From Lachnospiraceae bacterium (lineage in GTDB: Bacteria > Bacillota > Clostridia > Lachnospirales > Lachnospiraceae): DNA of 64,000 bases. Numbering within the stretch: the first letter of the stretch is position 1; each line of letters starts with the position of its first letter. Both the position numbers and the translations under genes were made by a program. This document shows, one piece after another, positions 17,678 through 27,233 of this stretch. The notes under the pieces are model-generated. The model ran no database searches and was not told the DNA's origin. It saw only the letters and a program-made list of their open reading frames with translations. The stretch spans positions 1 to 64,000 of the forward strand of contig JAFRSD010000002.1 in assembly GCA_017427775.1 (NCBI GenBank). The letters run 5' to 3'.

Positions 17678-18979
17678 CTATCGATATGCCAGAAGAATCA
17701 GCAATAGGAATATCAGAATGATGACACCGCGGAATATAAGTCCCGCGATTGCGCCCTTTTTACAGCTCTTGTAATTGCGGATGTAATTGTGCTTACGGAA
17801 GCACAGACCCGCGATCAAGCCGATGATCGGAAGGAAGAACGAAAGGAATCCGAGCCAGAAGCTTCCGGTATCATGTACCGGCGCGTTCAGGAACTCCTCG
17901 TCTCCCGCGAGCAGATCCTCTTCGGAGAGTCTGCTTAATTCCTCGGGCGTCTCCGCGATGGTGATCGACTTGATCTTCTCATTCTTCTCACGGATAGCCT
18001 TATATTCTTCAATTTCCTTCTTATTGCCGAATACGTAATGGCCGTGCCCGATGTATACCATCTCGGGCTTGTCTTCGGAATAATCGTGTACCGAAGGATC
18101 ATAACGGAACAGCACCTTATTCTTCTCAAGCTGCGGATCCGGGATCGGGATCGCCGAGATTAGCGATCTTGTATACGGATGCAAAGGGAAATCAAACAAT
18201 TCCTCCGCCTCCGCGATTTCAACGATATCGCCCTTATAGATTACGGCGATACGGTCCGAGATGAAGCGCACGATGGAAAGGTCATGCGCGATGAAGAGAT
18301 AGGTAACGCCCATCTCCTTCTGGAACTGCTTCATCAGGTTCAGAACCTGCGCACGGATGGATACGTCCAGTGCCGAAATCGGCTCGTCCGCGATAACAAG
18401 TTCCGGCTCCATAACCATTGCTCTCGCAAGTCCGATACGTTGTCTCTGACCGCCGGAGAACTCATGCGGATAACGCGTCAGATGCTCCGGAAGCAGACCG
18501 ACTTCATTGATGATATTTTCCACCTTGCGGACACGGTCGGCTTCGTCCTTATACAGATGGAAGTTGTAAAGGCCTTCGGAAACAATGTAATCCACGGTAG
18601 CACGCTCATTGAGAGACGCTGCCGGATCCTGGAATACCATCTGCACATTACGAATGACTTCACGGTCAAGCGAACGCGGGATCTTTCCGGAAATCTTCAC
18701 GCCCTTATAGTCGATCTCGCCGGCCGCGCACTCGTTGATACGGATCACCGCTCGTCCGATGGTCGTCTTACCGGATCCGGACTCTCCTACAAGGGAGAAG
18801 GTCTCACCTTTATAAATGTCGAACGAAGCATTCTTTACTGCCCGGACTGCCGAATCTCCTTTGCCGAAGGTGATATCGACATTCTTTACGGAGAGCAGAA
18901 TCTCCCGGCCGTCTTCGGTCATCGGACCGTGTTCCGGCAGGTGCTTCGCGCGTGTGTTTTTACTGTCTTGTTCCGCCAC
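17678..18979 (-). CDS. oppF: Oligopeptide ABC transporter ATP-binding protein OppF with C-terminal membrane tail
   Basis: Powers peptide uptake with OppD. Residues 1-310 are a full ATPase: Walker [11 protein letters not shown]-loop [10 protein letters not shown], signature FSGGQRQR, Walker B LVIADEP, His switch IAHD, and the oligopeptide C-terminal HPYTRSL region. Unlike standard OppF (about 310-330), it continues to 433, with two hydrophobic segments near the end ([19 protein letters not shown] and [17 protein letters not shown]), as in DUF4190-like membrane hairpins. The start is GTG at 18979, set by AAGGAG at 8-nt spacing. It follows oppD by 16 nt. Confidence 0.92.
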   Translation of the reverse strand: MAEQDSKNTRAKHLPEHGPMTEDGREILLSVKNVDITFGKGDSAVRAVKNASFDIYKGETFSLVGESGSGKTTIGRAVIRINECAAGEIDYKGVKISGKIPRSLDREVIRNVQMVFQDPAASLNERATVDYIVSEGLYNFHLYKDEADRVRKVENIINEVGLLPEHLTRYPHEFSGGQRQRIGLARAMVMEPELVIADEPISALDVSIRAQVLNLMKQFQKEMGVTYLFIAHDLSIVRFISDRIAVIYKGDIVEIAEAEELFDFPLHPYTRSLISAIPIPDPQLEKNKVLFRYDPSVHDYSEDKPEMVYIGHGHYVFGNKKEIEEYKAIREKNEKIKSITIAETPEELSRLSEEDLLAGDEEFLNAPVHDTGSFWLGFLSFFLPIIGLIAGLCFRKHNYIRNYKSCKKGAIAGLIFRGVIILIFLLLILLAYR

Positions 18980-18995
18980 GATCTTGCTCTCCTTT

Positions 18996-21125
18996 TCAGA
19001 TGTTGAATGCGTTCATAAGTTTCTCGTGAATGTTGTCGATGGCTTCGGGTTTCTCCACCTTCGGAGATCTCGGATCAAGAAGCCATGTCTTCGCGATATG
19101 GGTGTCGCTGACCGGGAAATAAGGCGGCTCAGCGAGGGTGTCGATCTTCATGCAGTACTGGTTTCTCGGAGCGAACGGATCGCCGACGATCTTATTGTAA
19201 AGTGACGGCGGCGTTCCCTGGATTGAGAAAAGCTTCGTATTCCGCTGCGCCAGCTGCGGCAGGGAACTGAGCAGTGCCCAGGTGTACGGATGGCGGGGAT
19301 CGTAAAATACTTCCTCGACTTTTCCGAGTTCGACAATCTGGCCGGCATACAGTACCGCTACACGGTCCGCGATATTGGCTACAACACCGAGGTCGTGCGT
19401 GATAAATACGATCGTATAGCCGAATTCCTTCTGCAGATCTTTAATGAGTTTCAGAATCTGAGCCTGAATCGTAACGTCAAGCGCGGTCGTAGGCTCATCG
19501 CAGATCAGGATCTTCGGCTGACACGAAAGCGCGATCGCAATAACGATACGCTGACGCATACCGCCCGAATACTGGAACGGATAGTCGTCGAAACGCTTCT
19601 CCGCGTTCGGAATACCTACCTTCTTCATTAAGATCAAAGCACGCTTTCTTGCTTCCGCTTCCGAACAGTGCTGGTGTTTGATGATAACCGACGTAATCTG
19701 CTTTCCGATCGTGATGATCGGGTTCAGGGATGTCATCGGGTCCTGGAATACCGTAGCGATACGCTCGCCGCGGACTTCCATCCAGTCGCCGGAATACTTC
19801 ATCTTCGAAAGGTCAATGTTGGCAAAGCCGTTGAAGCCTTCCGCATCCTCTTCCCGGAATTCCACACGGAACGTAACGTCCTTGTAAATCTCGTCTCTCT
19901 TTGCGGAATCGGTAAGATCGACGCCTTCCTTCATCGCCTTGTTCAGTTCTCTGATGATGGAACGGATCGTCTTCTTACGGCGGATCAGCGGGAAACGTCC
20001 CGTAGAAAGAACGATTTCTCTCGCAAGCATACGGTTTCTCATCTTTGTTTCTTCCGAAGCAATCTTATCCTTTACGGTTTCCTTGTATTCCTGCTTCAGC
20101 TTTGCCTTCTGCTCCTTATAGGACTGCAGATAAGCCGCGTCGGCCTTCAGAGCATCGGTCTTTGCCTTCTTGGCGGCCTTCAGCTCCGCTTCAATCTGCT
20201 TCAGCTCCGCGGCAAACTTCTTCTGCTCGGCATCGCACTTTTTGATCTCGTCCTTCTGCTTACGGGGATCCAGTGTCTGACGATAGTTATAGTTCTCCGT
20301 CTTACGGAACGTAATGTCGTCTATTTTCTTACGGAATACCTGGTATTCCTCCTCGGGAAGGAGGCCTTTGGCTGCCTTCTCTTCGTCCAGTTCCCGCAGC
20401 TTACGGAAAATGTCAGCGCCGAATTCGTATTTGGCCGAGGCATTCAGTTTCTTTGCGTACTTCTGTATGCGGCGCCACTCGGAATCCTTCGTCAGCTGAA
20501 AATACTTATCGCGTACCTCGGGATCCGAAATATCAGCTCCGTCCTTCAACTCCGCGATCAGTTTGGTTGTAATTCTCTTCGCGGACATACTGCGTCTTGT
20601 CGGCGGCAGTACATCAACGTATAAAGCGATTTCGCGGGCAATCTCTTCGTTTCTCTTCACGATTTCGGGATCGAGTTCCGAAACATCCGGAGTTTCTGCG
20701 GAATCTCCCTGAACCGTATCGATCGTTTTCTCCGAAACGGACTCCTTTGGAGTCTCTTCTTTCGAAGCGCTCTTCCCGGATGAAGCCTCCTGCTCTTCTT
20801 TCATCTCGATGCAAGCTGCGTTCAGTCTGCCGGCAATATCAAACACACGCTTTCTTACGGAGCGGGAATAGGAAACCTTCGTATCCGAAAGCGTTCCGTC
20901 ATAAAACTGGATGCTTCCCTCATCGATAAAGCCGTTCTCGTCAAGCATGCCGGCAAAAGTCTTCGTGAATACGGACTTTCCGGAACCGGACTCACCTACG
21001 ATCGCGATGGACTCATTCTCGTAAATGTCAAGAGAAATGCCGCGGATGGCGGTCAGAATACGGCCGCGGACACGGAATTTCACGACGAGGTCGCGAATGG
21101 ATAATAATTTCTTCTGCTCTTCCAT
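18996..21125 (-). CDS. oppD: Oligopeptide ABC transporter ATP-binding protein OppD with large internal insertion
   Basis: A 709-residue ATPase, about twice normal size. Walker A GESGSGKS is at 44-51, but Q-loop [11 protein letters not shown] only at about 459, signature YSGGMRQR at 519, and Walker B LICDEP at 540. The extra 340-370 residues are charged, helical and Lys/Glu-rich, and hold two related units of about 55 residues: one at 158-212 ([30 protein letters not shown]) and one at 363-418 ([30 protein letters not shown]), with a coiled-coil-like stretch between. The frame is open throughout, so it is not a sequencing error. The start ATG at 21125 follows GAGGAGGG. The C-terminal oligopeptide motif ([12 protein letters not shown]) is present. 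Confidence 0.92.
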   Translation of the reverse strand: MEEQKKLLSIRDLVVKFRVRGRILTAIRGISLDIYENESIAIVGESGSGKSVFTKTFAGMLDENGFIDEGSIQFYDGTLSDTKVSYSRSVRKRVFDIAGRLNAACIEMKEEQEASSGKSASKEETPKESVSEKTIDTVQGDSAETPDVSELDPEIVKRNEEIAREIALYVDVLPPTRRSMSAKRITTKLIAELKDGADISDPEVRDKYFQLTKDSEWRRIQKYAKKLNASAKYEFGADIFRKLRELDEEKAAKGLLPEEEYQVFRKKIDDITFRKTENYNYRQTLDPRKQKDEIKKCDAEQKKFAAELKQIEAELKAAKKAKTDALKADAAYLQSYKEQKAKLKQEYKETVKDKIASEETKMRNRMLAREIVLSTGRFPLIRRKKTIRSIIRELNKAMKEGVDLTDSAKRDEIYKDVTFRVEFREEDAEGFNGFANIDLSKMKYSGDWMEVRGERIATVFQDPMTSLNPIITIGKQITSVIIKHQHCSEAEARKRALILMKKVGIPNAEKRFDDYPFQYSGGMRQRIVIAIALSCQPKILICDEPTTALDVTIQAQILKLIKDLQKEFGYTIVFITHDLGVVANIADRVAVLYAGQIVELGKVEEVFYDPRHPYTWALLSSLPQLAQRNTKLFSIQGTPPSLYNKIVGDPFAPRNQYCMKIDTLAEPPYFPVSDTHIAKTWLLDPRSPKVEKPEAIDNIHEKLMNAFNI

Positions 21126-21136
21126 CTCGTCCCTCC

Positions 21137-22120
21137 TCACATGTGTGTTCTCGGGTCGGATGCATCACCGAGGTTCTGTCCGACGAGATAAAGAACAAGC
21201 GTAATCAGCGAGCAAAGGAATACCGGTGCCCAGAATTCCAGTTTCCAGCCCGGAACAAGCATCGAGCTCTGCGTCATTTCAATAAGACGGCCGAGGGAAA
21301 TGGTCTTCGTACCCATGCTGAAACCGATATAGGAAAGGAATACTTCGGCGGAAATATATGCTGGAATCTCTTCCGCGAGCAGGAGCATGATAACGGATGT
21401 CATGAACGGCAGAATGTTCTTGATCGTAAGACGGAGAATAGGCGTTCCGAGACATCTCGAAGCGACATTATACTCACGGTCGCGGATGATCAGCACCTGC
21501 GTACGGATAAAGTACGCGAGACCGAGCCAGCCGGTAACCGTCATGGCCAATACCATTGTCCAGAAGCCTGCCGTAAACAGCATGACCATAACCGCCATGA
21601 CAAGAATGCCGGGAACATTGGCGATGATCTGGTAAACCATCATCATAAACATATCCACCTTCTTCGAGAAGCCCCATACGGCGCCGAGAAGGATACCGAT
21701 TGTCATATTGATTGCCGCGCAGATAAATGCGAGCGAAAGCGAAATCTGAGAGCCGTACCATACCGCGTCAAAGGTTGACTGTCCGGACGCTCCGGTTCCG
21801 AGAATCGTGTGCAGGCTGAAACCGAACTTCTGAATCGCCTGCTTGGGCGTCAGATGCTTAGCGGAACCATCCATGATGTTCGCCATCGGATCATAATGGG
21901 ATACCTGCGGGTAAACATAGGCAAATATAATGACAAATGCCAGAAGCGCAAGTGCGAAAATATTCAGTTTGTTCCGGAAGAATACGCGGAATACCGATTT
22001 CCAGTAGGAATACCGCGGTGCGGTGATCTTCTCGGATTCCAAATCGTCATGACTGACCGGCGAGAACAATTCCTCTTCCGACATGCCGAGACTGCTTAAA
22101 TCATACAATTCGTCATTCAC
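21137..22120 (-). CDS. oppC: Oligopeptide ABC transporter permease OppC
   Basis: Inner permease of the peptide importer. 327 residues with a cytosolic N-terminus (about 1-45), a first membrane helix (LNIFALALLAFVIIFAYVY), and five more in the BPD_transp_1 domain. The EAA-like cytosolic loop RCLGTPILRLTIKNILP contacts the ATPases. The GTG at 22120 is preferred because AGAAAGGTGA lies 5 nt before it; an in-frame GTG nine bases upstream overlaps the oppB stop. Its stop codon overlaps the ribosome site of oppD. Confidence 0.93.
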   Translation of the reverse strand: MNDELYDLSSLGMSEEELFSPVSHDDLESEKITAPRYSYWKSVFRVFFRNKLNIFALALLAFVIIFAYVYPQVSHYDPMANIMDGSAKHLTPKQAIQKFGFSLHTILGTGASGQSTFDAVWYGSQISLSLAFICAAINMTIGILLGAVWGFSKKVDMFMMMVYQIIANVPGILVMAVMVMLFTAGFWTMVLAMTVTGWLGLAYFIRTQVLIIRDREYNVASRCLGTPILRLTIKNILPFMTSVIMLLLAEEIPAYISAEVFLSYIGFSMGTKTISLGRLIEMTQSSMLVPGWKLEFWAPVFLCSLITLVLYLVGQNLGDASDPRTHM

Positions 22121-22125
22121 GGGGA

Positions 22126-23733
22126 TCACCTTTCTTTCGTGTCAAATGAGATTCGCGGATCGGCAACAGCCATCAGGATATCGCCGAGCAGAATGCCGAC
22201 CACGCTCAAAGTCGCATAGAACATCGCTATTCCGACAATAACACCGTTATCATATACGTTGATAGCGTTGGTTAACAGGTTACCGGCACCGGGTACGGAG
22301 TACACACGCTCGGTAATAATAGCGCCGACCAATGCGCCGAGAACGCTTCCCGGAATTCCGTGGATGATCGGAATCATCGCGTTCTTCAGAATATGCTTAC
22401 GGAAGATCTCGCCTTCCGAAAGACCGCCGGACCGTGCGAACTTGACATAATCGGAGTTCATCTGGTCAACCATGTAGCGGCGCAGCCATTTCATGAGGCC
22501 GGCTACCGAAGGAAGCGCCAGGGATACAATCGGCAGAATGTACATCAGCTTATTGGTCTTGTCCATATCAAATACACGAGGCAGTTTGAATACCGACGTA
22601 CCGATTGCCTTAAACATGAAGATGTATGCGAGGGACGGAACCGCCAGAATGAAGATGTTATAGGCTGTTCCGATCTTATCCACAAGTCTGCCTTTACGAA
22701 GAGCCATCCAGATACCGAGAGGAAGACCGAGCGAATAGGCAAGAATCGTAGCAAGAATACCGATCACGAAGGAATAGCCGACTTTGGAGCGGCCCTTCTT
22801 CGCTGTCTGGGTATTCGTATAATCGTCCGTGTAGCGTTCCTTGTATACAAGGTTCGTCTCCAATGACCCCTTCTGGTATACGGCGGTATGCAGGTCGTCC
22901 GCGGTCTTCTCACGGAGTCCTGACGGATACGTCAGTTCCGCGGGTTTGAAGGTACCCTGCGCCATGGTCATCGTCTCCCACACATCGATTCCGGAATTGA
23001 CCGCGTAGGATTTGCCGAGATTGAGTGTCAGGAAATTCTGATGGATATACGGGAAGCGGCTGTCAAAATACAGAAGATACTTGTGCTTGGTTCCGTTACC
23101 GAGGATTGCGGGTGAAAACTTCTTCGAAGCCACCGTTCCGTCTTCGTTATAAACCGTGTAGATCGGGTCATTCCACGTAAACGTAAGCTTCCGCTCTCCG
23201 ATATCGTCTTCTTCGGAAACATAATGGATATTGTCAGAGAAGAAAAGAGATTTGAAATACTTGCCGAGACGCTTGTAAACGGGAATATCCCGATAAGCGA
23301 AAAGTCTCGCCGCGCCGCCGGTTTTGAGCTTTTTACCGCTCGCCATCATATCCGCCTCGAGCTCCTTGATCACGTAGCCCTTGCCGGAGTAATAATCCTT
23401 GAATTTCTGCACGTACTCTTTCGTCTGCTCGTTCGTGACTTTTCCGTTTCGCGGATAGCCTGTCGAATCGAACACCTCCTGCGTAATCGTGCCGTCGCTC
23501 AGAAGCGACATCATATAATCCGAATAGTTGACCAGATCCACATAGCCGTACTCTTCCCACTTCGTGTACATGTAAAGAGTCTTCTCATTGCTGAGTTTCT
23601 TCATGTACAGGGCATCCGACTGGAAGATCAACTGACGGTCCATCAGCGAATAGATCAGTATCATTACGATTGCCACAACCGCAACAATAGAGAGTACACC
23701 GCCGATGATTCGTTTGAGAATAAATTTCTTCAT
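22126..23733 (-). CDS. oppB: Oligopeptide ABC transporter permease OppB, enlarged (AmiC-like)
   Basis: 535 residues, against about 310-330 for standard OppB. The first membrane helix (8-31) is followed by about 280 residues predicted outside the cell (rich in Tyr, Lys and Asp; contains SDYMMSLLSDGTITQEVF), then five more helices with the EAA loop SGGLSEGEIFRKHILKNAM. Streptococcal AmiC has a similar extension, which is why AmiC-like is used. The outside domain may help receive peptides from OppA. Its start ATG at 23733 has only a weak GGGACA-type site. An oppA terminator lies about 80 nt upstream. Confidence 0.92.
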   Translation of the reverse strand: MKKFILKRIIGGVLSIVAVVAIVMILIYSLMDRQLIFQSDALYMKKLSNEKTLYMYTKWEEYGYVDLVNYSDYMMSLLSDGTITQEVFDSTGYPRNGKVTNEQTKEYVQKFKDYYSGKGYVIKELEADMMASGKKLKTGGAARLFAYRDIPVYKRLGKYFKSLFFSDNIHYVSEEDDIGERKLTFTWNDPIYTVYNEDGTVASKKFSPAILGNGTKHKYLLYFDSRFPYIHQNFLTLNLGKSYAVNSGIDVWETMTMAQGTFKPAELTYPSGLREKTADDLHTAVYQKGSLETNLVYKERYTDDYTNTQTAKKGRSKVGYSFVIGILATILAYSLGLPLGIWMALRKGRLVDKIGTAYNIFILAVPSLAYIFMFKAIGTSVFKLPRVFDMDKTNKLMYILPIVSLALPSVAGLMKWLRRYMVDQMNSDYVKFARSGGLSEGEIFRKHILKNAMIPIIHGIPGSVLGALVGAIITERVYSVPGAGNLLTNAINVYDNGVIVGIAMFYATLSVVGILLGDILMAVADPRISFDTKER

Positions 23734-23812
23734 ATCCGTGTCCCGCAGAATAACAATATTTTGAACAGTACTATTTTACACTCTTTTAACGGTTTTGTAT
23801 AGTAAAAATCAT

Positions 23813-23845
23813 GAAAAAGGAGGATGAGTTTTCGCCCATCCTCCT
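23813..23845 (-). terminator. Terminator after oppA
   Basis: Minus strand AGGAGGATG and CATCCTCCT form a 9-bp stem around a 10-nt loop, followed by TTTTTC. Partial read-through would lower oppBCDF relative to oppA. A weak promoter candidate (TATACA-17-TAAAAT) lies between it and oppB. A second small hairpin, CATCCGT/ACGGATG, lies at 23861-23879 without a T run on its 3' side. Confidence 0.85.
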
Positions 23846-23907
23846 GAATCATCGTTTTTTCATCCGTTCTTTACGGATGATACTTCAAAACCCTGATTTA
23901 TTTCGGA

Positions 23908-26094
23908 TTAGTAAATACCGAGAACATGAATCATGTCGCCGATTTCCTTCTGGAAGGTGTTCAGATAAGTCTGAGGATCACCGTAGTCAGGACTCCAGCC
24001 GGAGACGTCGTAAACGTTGTAGTTACACTGCGATCCGGACTGTGTATAATATCCGTCATAATACCAGTTCTTCAATGTTACGCAGTCAAGAAGATCAACA
24101 ATGATAGCGCCGTCCGTGGAAGTCTCAACGGACTTCTTAAGAGCGTTCGCACGGTTTGCGTAAACCGCGTTGGAAGAAGCATAGGACAGCTCGATATGAA
24201 CCGGATGATCCTTATCGATCGTGATGCCGAGCTCCTCAGCAGCCTTCTTCAGTTCCGCAACTGCGTTAGCCGGGTTGAACCAGCCGTCGAAACCGGCGCT
24301 GGAACCTGCACCTGCCTCAAGGGTCGGATCCCAAACCTTCATCGGAACGCCGTCGGCATTGATCTGAGCCTGCATGATTTCGCCGTAGTAGGTACCGGCC
24401 TTGAACGTCTGGTTCGTTCCGTTAATGGAAACGGTAACGTCCTCGGTCAACTGTACAAAGTTACCGGGCGTATAGGAATTGATAACGGACAGAGGAGCAA
24501 CTTCCTCGCCGACAACCTGTGCGTTGTAAGCAATACGGTCATATGCGAATGCAAATGCACGGCGGAAATGAACGTTCTGCATGCAGAGGTTTGCAAGATC
24601 CTTCTGCTCATCCGTCAGACCGGATACGGCAGCGGTCTCATCATTAAACAATGCGTAAGCTTGACGATACAGGTTCAGGAAAGAACCGTATGCGGTAGCG
24701 TCAGTACCGGAAACGAAATGATACTCATCAAACCAGCCGTCTGCCTTTGCAAGAGCAAGAGCCTCGGTGTTAAGACCGCAGCTGTCGATTACTTCGGCCT
24801 TCATATCGTTGTAAGCCTTAGTGGAATCCTTACCGTCGTTGTAAAGCCAGGTAATGGTCTTGATGTTGATGTTGTCTTTGTTCCAGTAAGTCGGGTTAGC
24901 GGAGAAAACGATCTTGCTTTCATCCGTAGCGTTGGTTACAAGGTAAGGACCGCAGTAAGCGATATGGTCCTTATCGATACCGTAGTTAACGCCCGCCTCA
25001 TAAGCTTCTGCCCATTTGTCTCTGCCGAGCGCGCCGCCCTGAGAGATAAAGTAGTTCTTGTTCAGAGGCGCGAACGGGTTGTAAGCCATCATGGACATGA
25101 AGTAAGGAGTAGGCTGCTCAAGCGTATAAACGAGGGTGTAGGCATCCGTTGCCTTTACGCCTACCTGCGCGAAATCCGTAATGGTTCCGTCAAGGTACTC
25201 GGTTGCGCCCTTGATAACGCCTTCAACAAGGTAAGAGGTCTGCTCACAGTCAAGACAGTGCTGCATACCGGTTACAAAGTCCTCAGCCGTAACGTCTGCA
25301 ATGTAACGTCCCTGGGAATCTACCCACTTAACACCCTGACGGATCTTAAAGGTGTAGGTAAGGCCGTCGTCGCTTACAGTCCAGTTCTCAGCGATAGCGG
25401 GCTTCATAACGTTCTCAAGATCATACTCGATCAGATTATCGAACGTGTTGATGATAGCACGTGCGTCAGCTGCAAGATAGGTATCGAAGATATCCCATGT
25501 TGCGGGGTCGCTGCTGTAGCCGATGGTATAGGTATCCTTAATGGTATAGCCCTTCTCGGTAAGGTACTGCTTAACATAAGCTTCATAAGTACCGGTACCC
25601 TTAACTTCTACCCATTTCGCCTTGAGAGCGTCACGGTCAGCGGGCTTGATCGGGTTACCCTTAACAACAATTACCTGATGATAACGATAGGAATCGTTAC
25701 CCCAGAGGCAAGGGCTTGCGGTGTACGGAGCAACACGGCCGATGCCGTAGTTACCGCCGTCGGAAGAACCCGGGATATAAACCGCGGACTCCATCAGTTT
25801 CGCCTCGGCAATAGCCTCAAGCGTATAACGGAGGGAAACGTTCTTAACCTCAGCGTGTGCCTTCTCGAGGTACTCAGCGTACTCGGAAAGAGCAGCATCA
25901 TAAATTGCATCGTCATCAGTAAGAATAACAGGTTTCTTAGTCTCGGGGGTGGGAGTATTCTCCTGTCCGCCCGGCTGCTGTTCCTGGGTCGGGGTCGGTG
26001 TTGTGTCTTCCACGGTCTTCTTGCCGCAGGCAGCAAGGGAGGAAACCATGAGGACAACAAGCAGAGCCGCCGTCAGTTTCTTCACTCTTTTCAT
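23908..26094 (-). CDS. oppA: Oligopeptide-binding lipoprotein OppA
   Basis: Extracellular substrate-binding lipoprotein of the peptide importer. 728 residues: signal peptide MKRVKKLTAALLVVLMVSS, lipobox SLAAC with Cys at 22, then a Thr/Pro/Glu-rich spacer. The SBP_bac_5 domain shows VMKPAIAENWTVSDDGLTYT followed by FKIRQGVKWVDS, DVTAEDFVTGMQ, and late NVYDVSGWSPDYGDPQTYLN. Length is near the upper end for the family. The ATG at 26094 follows AAGGAG. Strong promoter upstream and terminator downstream bracket it, as expected for a protein made in excess of the permease. Confidence 0.95.
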   Translation of the reverse strand: MKRVKKLTAALLVVLMVSSLAACGKKTVEDTTPTPTQEQQPGGQENTPTPETKKPVILTDDDAIYDAALSEYAEYLEKAHAEVKNVSLRYTLEAIAEAKLMESAVYIPGSSDGGNYGIGRVAPYTASPCLWGNDSYRYHQVIVVKGNPIKPADRDALKAKWVEVKGTGTYEAYVKQYLTEKGYTIKDTYTIGYSSDPATWDIFDTYLAADARAIINTFDNLIEYDLENVMKPAIAENWTVSDDGLTYTFKIRQGVKWVDSQGRYIADVTAEDFVTGMQHCLDCEQTSYLVEGVIKGATEYLDGTITDFAQVGVKATDAYTLVYTLEQPTPYFMSMMAYNPFAPLNKNYFISQGGALGRDKWAEAYEAGVNYGIDKDHIAYCGPYLVTNATDESKIVFSANPTYWNKDNINIKTITWLYNDGKDSTKAYNDMKAEVIDSCGLNTEALALAKADGWFDEYHFVSGTDATAYGSFLNLYRQAYALFNDETAAVSGLTDEQKDLANLCMQNVHFRRAFAFAYDRIAYNAQVVGEEVAPLSVINSYTPGNFVQLTEDVTVSINGTNQTFKAGTYYGEIMQAQINADGVPMKVWDPTLEAGAGSSAGFDGWFNPANAVAELKKAAEELGITIDKDHPVHIELSYASSNAVYANRANALKKSVETSTDGAIIVDLLDCVTLKNWYYDGYYTQSGSQCNYNVYDVSGWSPDYGDPQTYLNTFQKEIGDMIHVLGIY

Positions 26095-26152
26095 AATAAC
26101 TCCTTATCAAAGTGAAATTATTGGATTTAGTATTATGCATACTATGCAACGC

Positions 26153-26181
26153 ATTATAACATAATCGAAAAATCCAGTCAA
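26153..26181 (-). promoter_or_regulatory. SigA-type promoter of oppA
   Basis: Minus strand TTGACT (26176-26181), 17-nt spacer, TATAAT (26153-26158); near-consensus. It leaves a leader of about 50 nt before oppA. Confidence 0.88.
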
Positions 26182-26333
26182 CATTTCAGGGCCTGTCCTC
26201 CCATTTTCCGCCGAAAAATGACGCATTTTCTTTCTTTTTCTTTTGATTATCAGTGCATTTTGTTATCACTCTACCACACTGCCGCGGTATCATTTCAGTA
26301 AGATAAACTGTCTGAAACACATTTTCCGGCATA

Positions 26334-26353
26334 ATGCGTAACGGATTACGCAT
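26334..26353. promoter_or_regulatory. Palindrome in the oppA-tpiA intergenic region
   Basis: Perfect inverted repeat ATGCGTAA-CGGA-TTACGCAT lies 150 nt upstream of the oppA -35 box and just before the tpiA terminator. It has no T run. It may be a regulator-binding site or a structure in the tpiA 3' end; function is unknown. The rest of the 325-nt gap (26095-26419) holds only the oppA promoter, an A/T-rich stretch and the tpiA terminator; I see no gene in it. Confidence 0.4.
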
Positions 26354-26363
26354 GGAACGGCAT

Positions 26364-26396
26364 CAAAAAACCCGGCCGCAAAAACTGCAGCCGGGT
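26364..26396 (-). terminator. Terminator after tpiA
   Basis: Minus strand AACCCGGCTGC and GCGGCCGGGTT pair (one mismatch) around a T-rich loop, followed by TTTTTT. It ends the gap-pgk-tpiA transcription unit. Confidence 0.9.
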
Positions 26397-26419
26397 TAAT
26401 GAAAACATTCCGTTTCGGA

Positions 26420-27172
26420 TTACTTATTGTAGTTAACAATCTTGCCGAAGTCGGGCTTAAGGCTTGCGCCGCCGATCAGACCGCCGTCGATGTCGGGCAT
26501 AGCAAGAAGCTCTGCAGCGTTGCCTGCGTTCATGGAACCGCCGTACTGGATGCGTACTGCCTCAGCGGTAGCTGCATCGTAAAGTTCTGCGATGTACTCA
26601 CGGATCAGCTTGCAAACTTCCTCAGCCTGCTCTGCCGTTGCGGTCTCGCCGGTACCGATAGCCCAGATAGGCTCGTAAGCGATAACAAGGTTCTTAACCT
26701 GGTCAGCGGTAATGCCGGAAAGATCCCACTTGATCTGACGGCAGATCCACTCTTTGTAGGTGCCTGCCTTACGAAGCGCAAGGGACTCACCGCAGCAGAG
26801 GATCGGCTTAAGGCCTGCGGCAAATGCCTTCTTAACCTTAGCGTTAATGAGAATGTCGTTCTCGCCGAAGATATCTCTTCTCTCGGAGTGACCGATGATG
26901 ATGTACTCAACGCCGGCATCAAGGAGCATCGGAGCGGAAATCTCGCCCGTGAAAGCGCCCTTGTCCTCAATGTAGAAGTTCTCGGCACCTACCTTAACGT
27001 TGCTGCCCTTAACGGCTGCAACAACGGGAACGATGTCGATTGCGGGAACGCAGTATACTACGTCTACTTCATCATTCTTTACGAGATCTTTAAGGGTCGC
27101 GCAAAGTTCCGTTGCCTGGCTCGGAGTCATGTTCATCTTCCAGTTGCCGGCAATAATCTTTCTTCTAGCCAT
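26420..27172 (-). CDS. tpiA: Triose-phosphate isomerase
   Basis: Interconverts dihydroxyacetone phosphate and glyceraldehyde 3-phosphate. 250 residues, normal size. Motifs: [13 protein letters not shown] with the catalytic Asn and Lys, [10 protein letters not shown] with the electrophile His, [13 protein letters not shown] with the catalytic Glu and the start of loop 6, and [11 protein letters not shown] for phosphate. The ATG at 27172 follows GGAGG. It is 61 nt after pgk, with a GC-rich hairpin between. Confidence 0.98.
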   Translation of the reverse strand: MARRKIIAGNWKMNMTPSQATELCATLKDLVKNDEVDVVYCVPAIDIVPVVAAVKGSNVKVGAENFYIEDKGAFTGEISAPMLLDAGVEYIIIGHSERRDIFGENDILINAKVKKAFAAGLKPILCCGESLALRKAGTYKEWICRQIKWDLSGITADQVKNLVIAYEPIWAIGTGETATAEQAEEVCKLIREYIAELYDAATAEAVRIQYGGSMNAGNAAELLAMPDIDGGLIGGASLKPDFGKIVNYNK

Positions 27173-27196
27173 AATAGCCTCCATAATCGTATATTC

Positions 27197-27222
27197 GCCC
27201 GCGGCATTTGAATACCGCGGGC
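27197..27222 (-). other. Intergenic hairpin between pgk and tpiA
   Basis: GCCCGCGG and CCGCGGGC form a perfect 8-bp GC-only stem with a 10-nt loop. No T run follows on the minus strand, so it is more likely an mRNA processing or stability element than a terminator. It begins 11 nt after the pgk stop. Confidence 0.6.
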
Positions 27223-27233
27223 ATGATTTCTTT

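Noticed and set aside
23861-23879. Second hairpin after oppA as a terminator
   Set aside because: CATCCGT/ACGGATG is followed by A, not T, on the minus strand and lacks a T run on the plus strand.
23926-26115. 729-codon open frame on the plus strand opposite oppA
   Set aside because: It mirrors oppA codon usage (few sense codons whose complement is a stop), has no ribosome site or family match, and oppA is certain.
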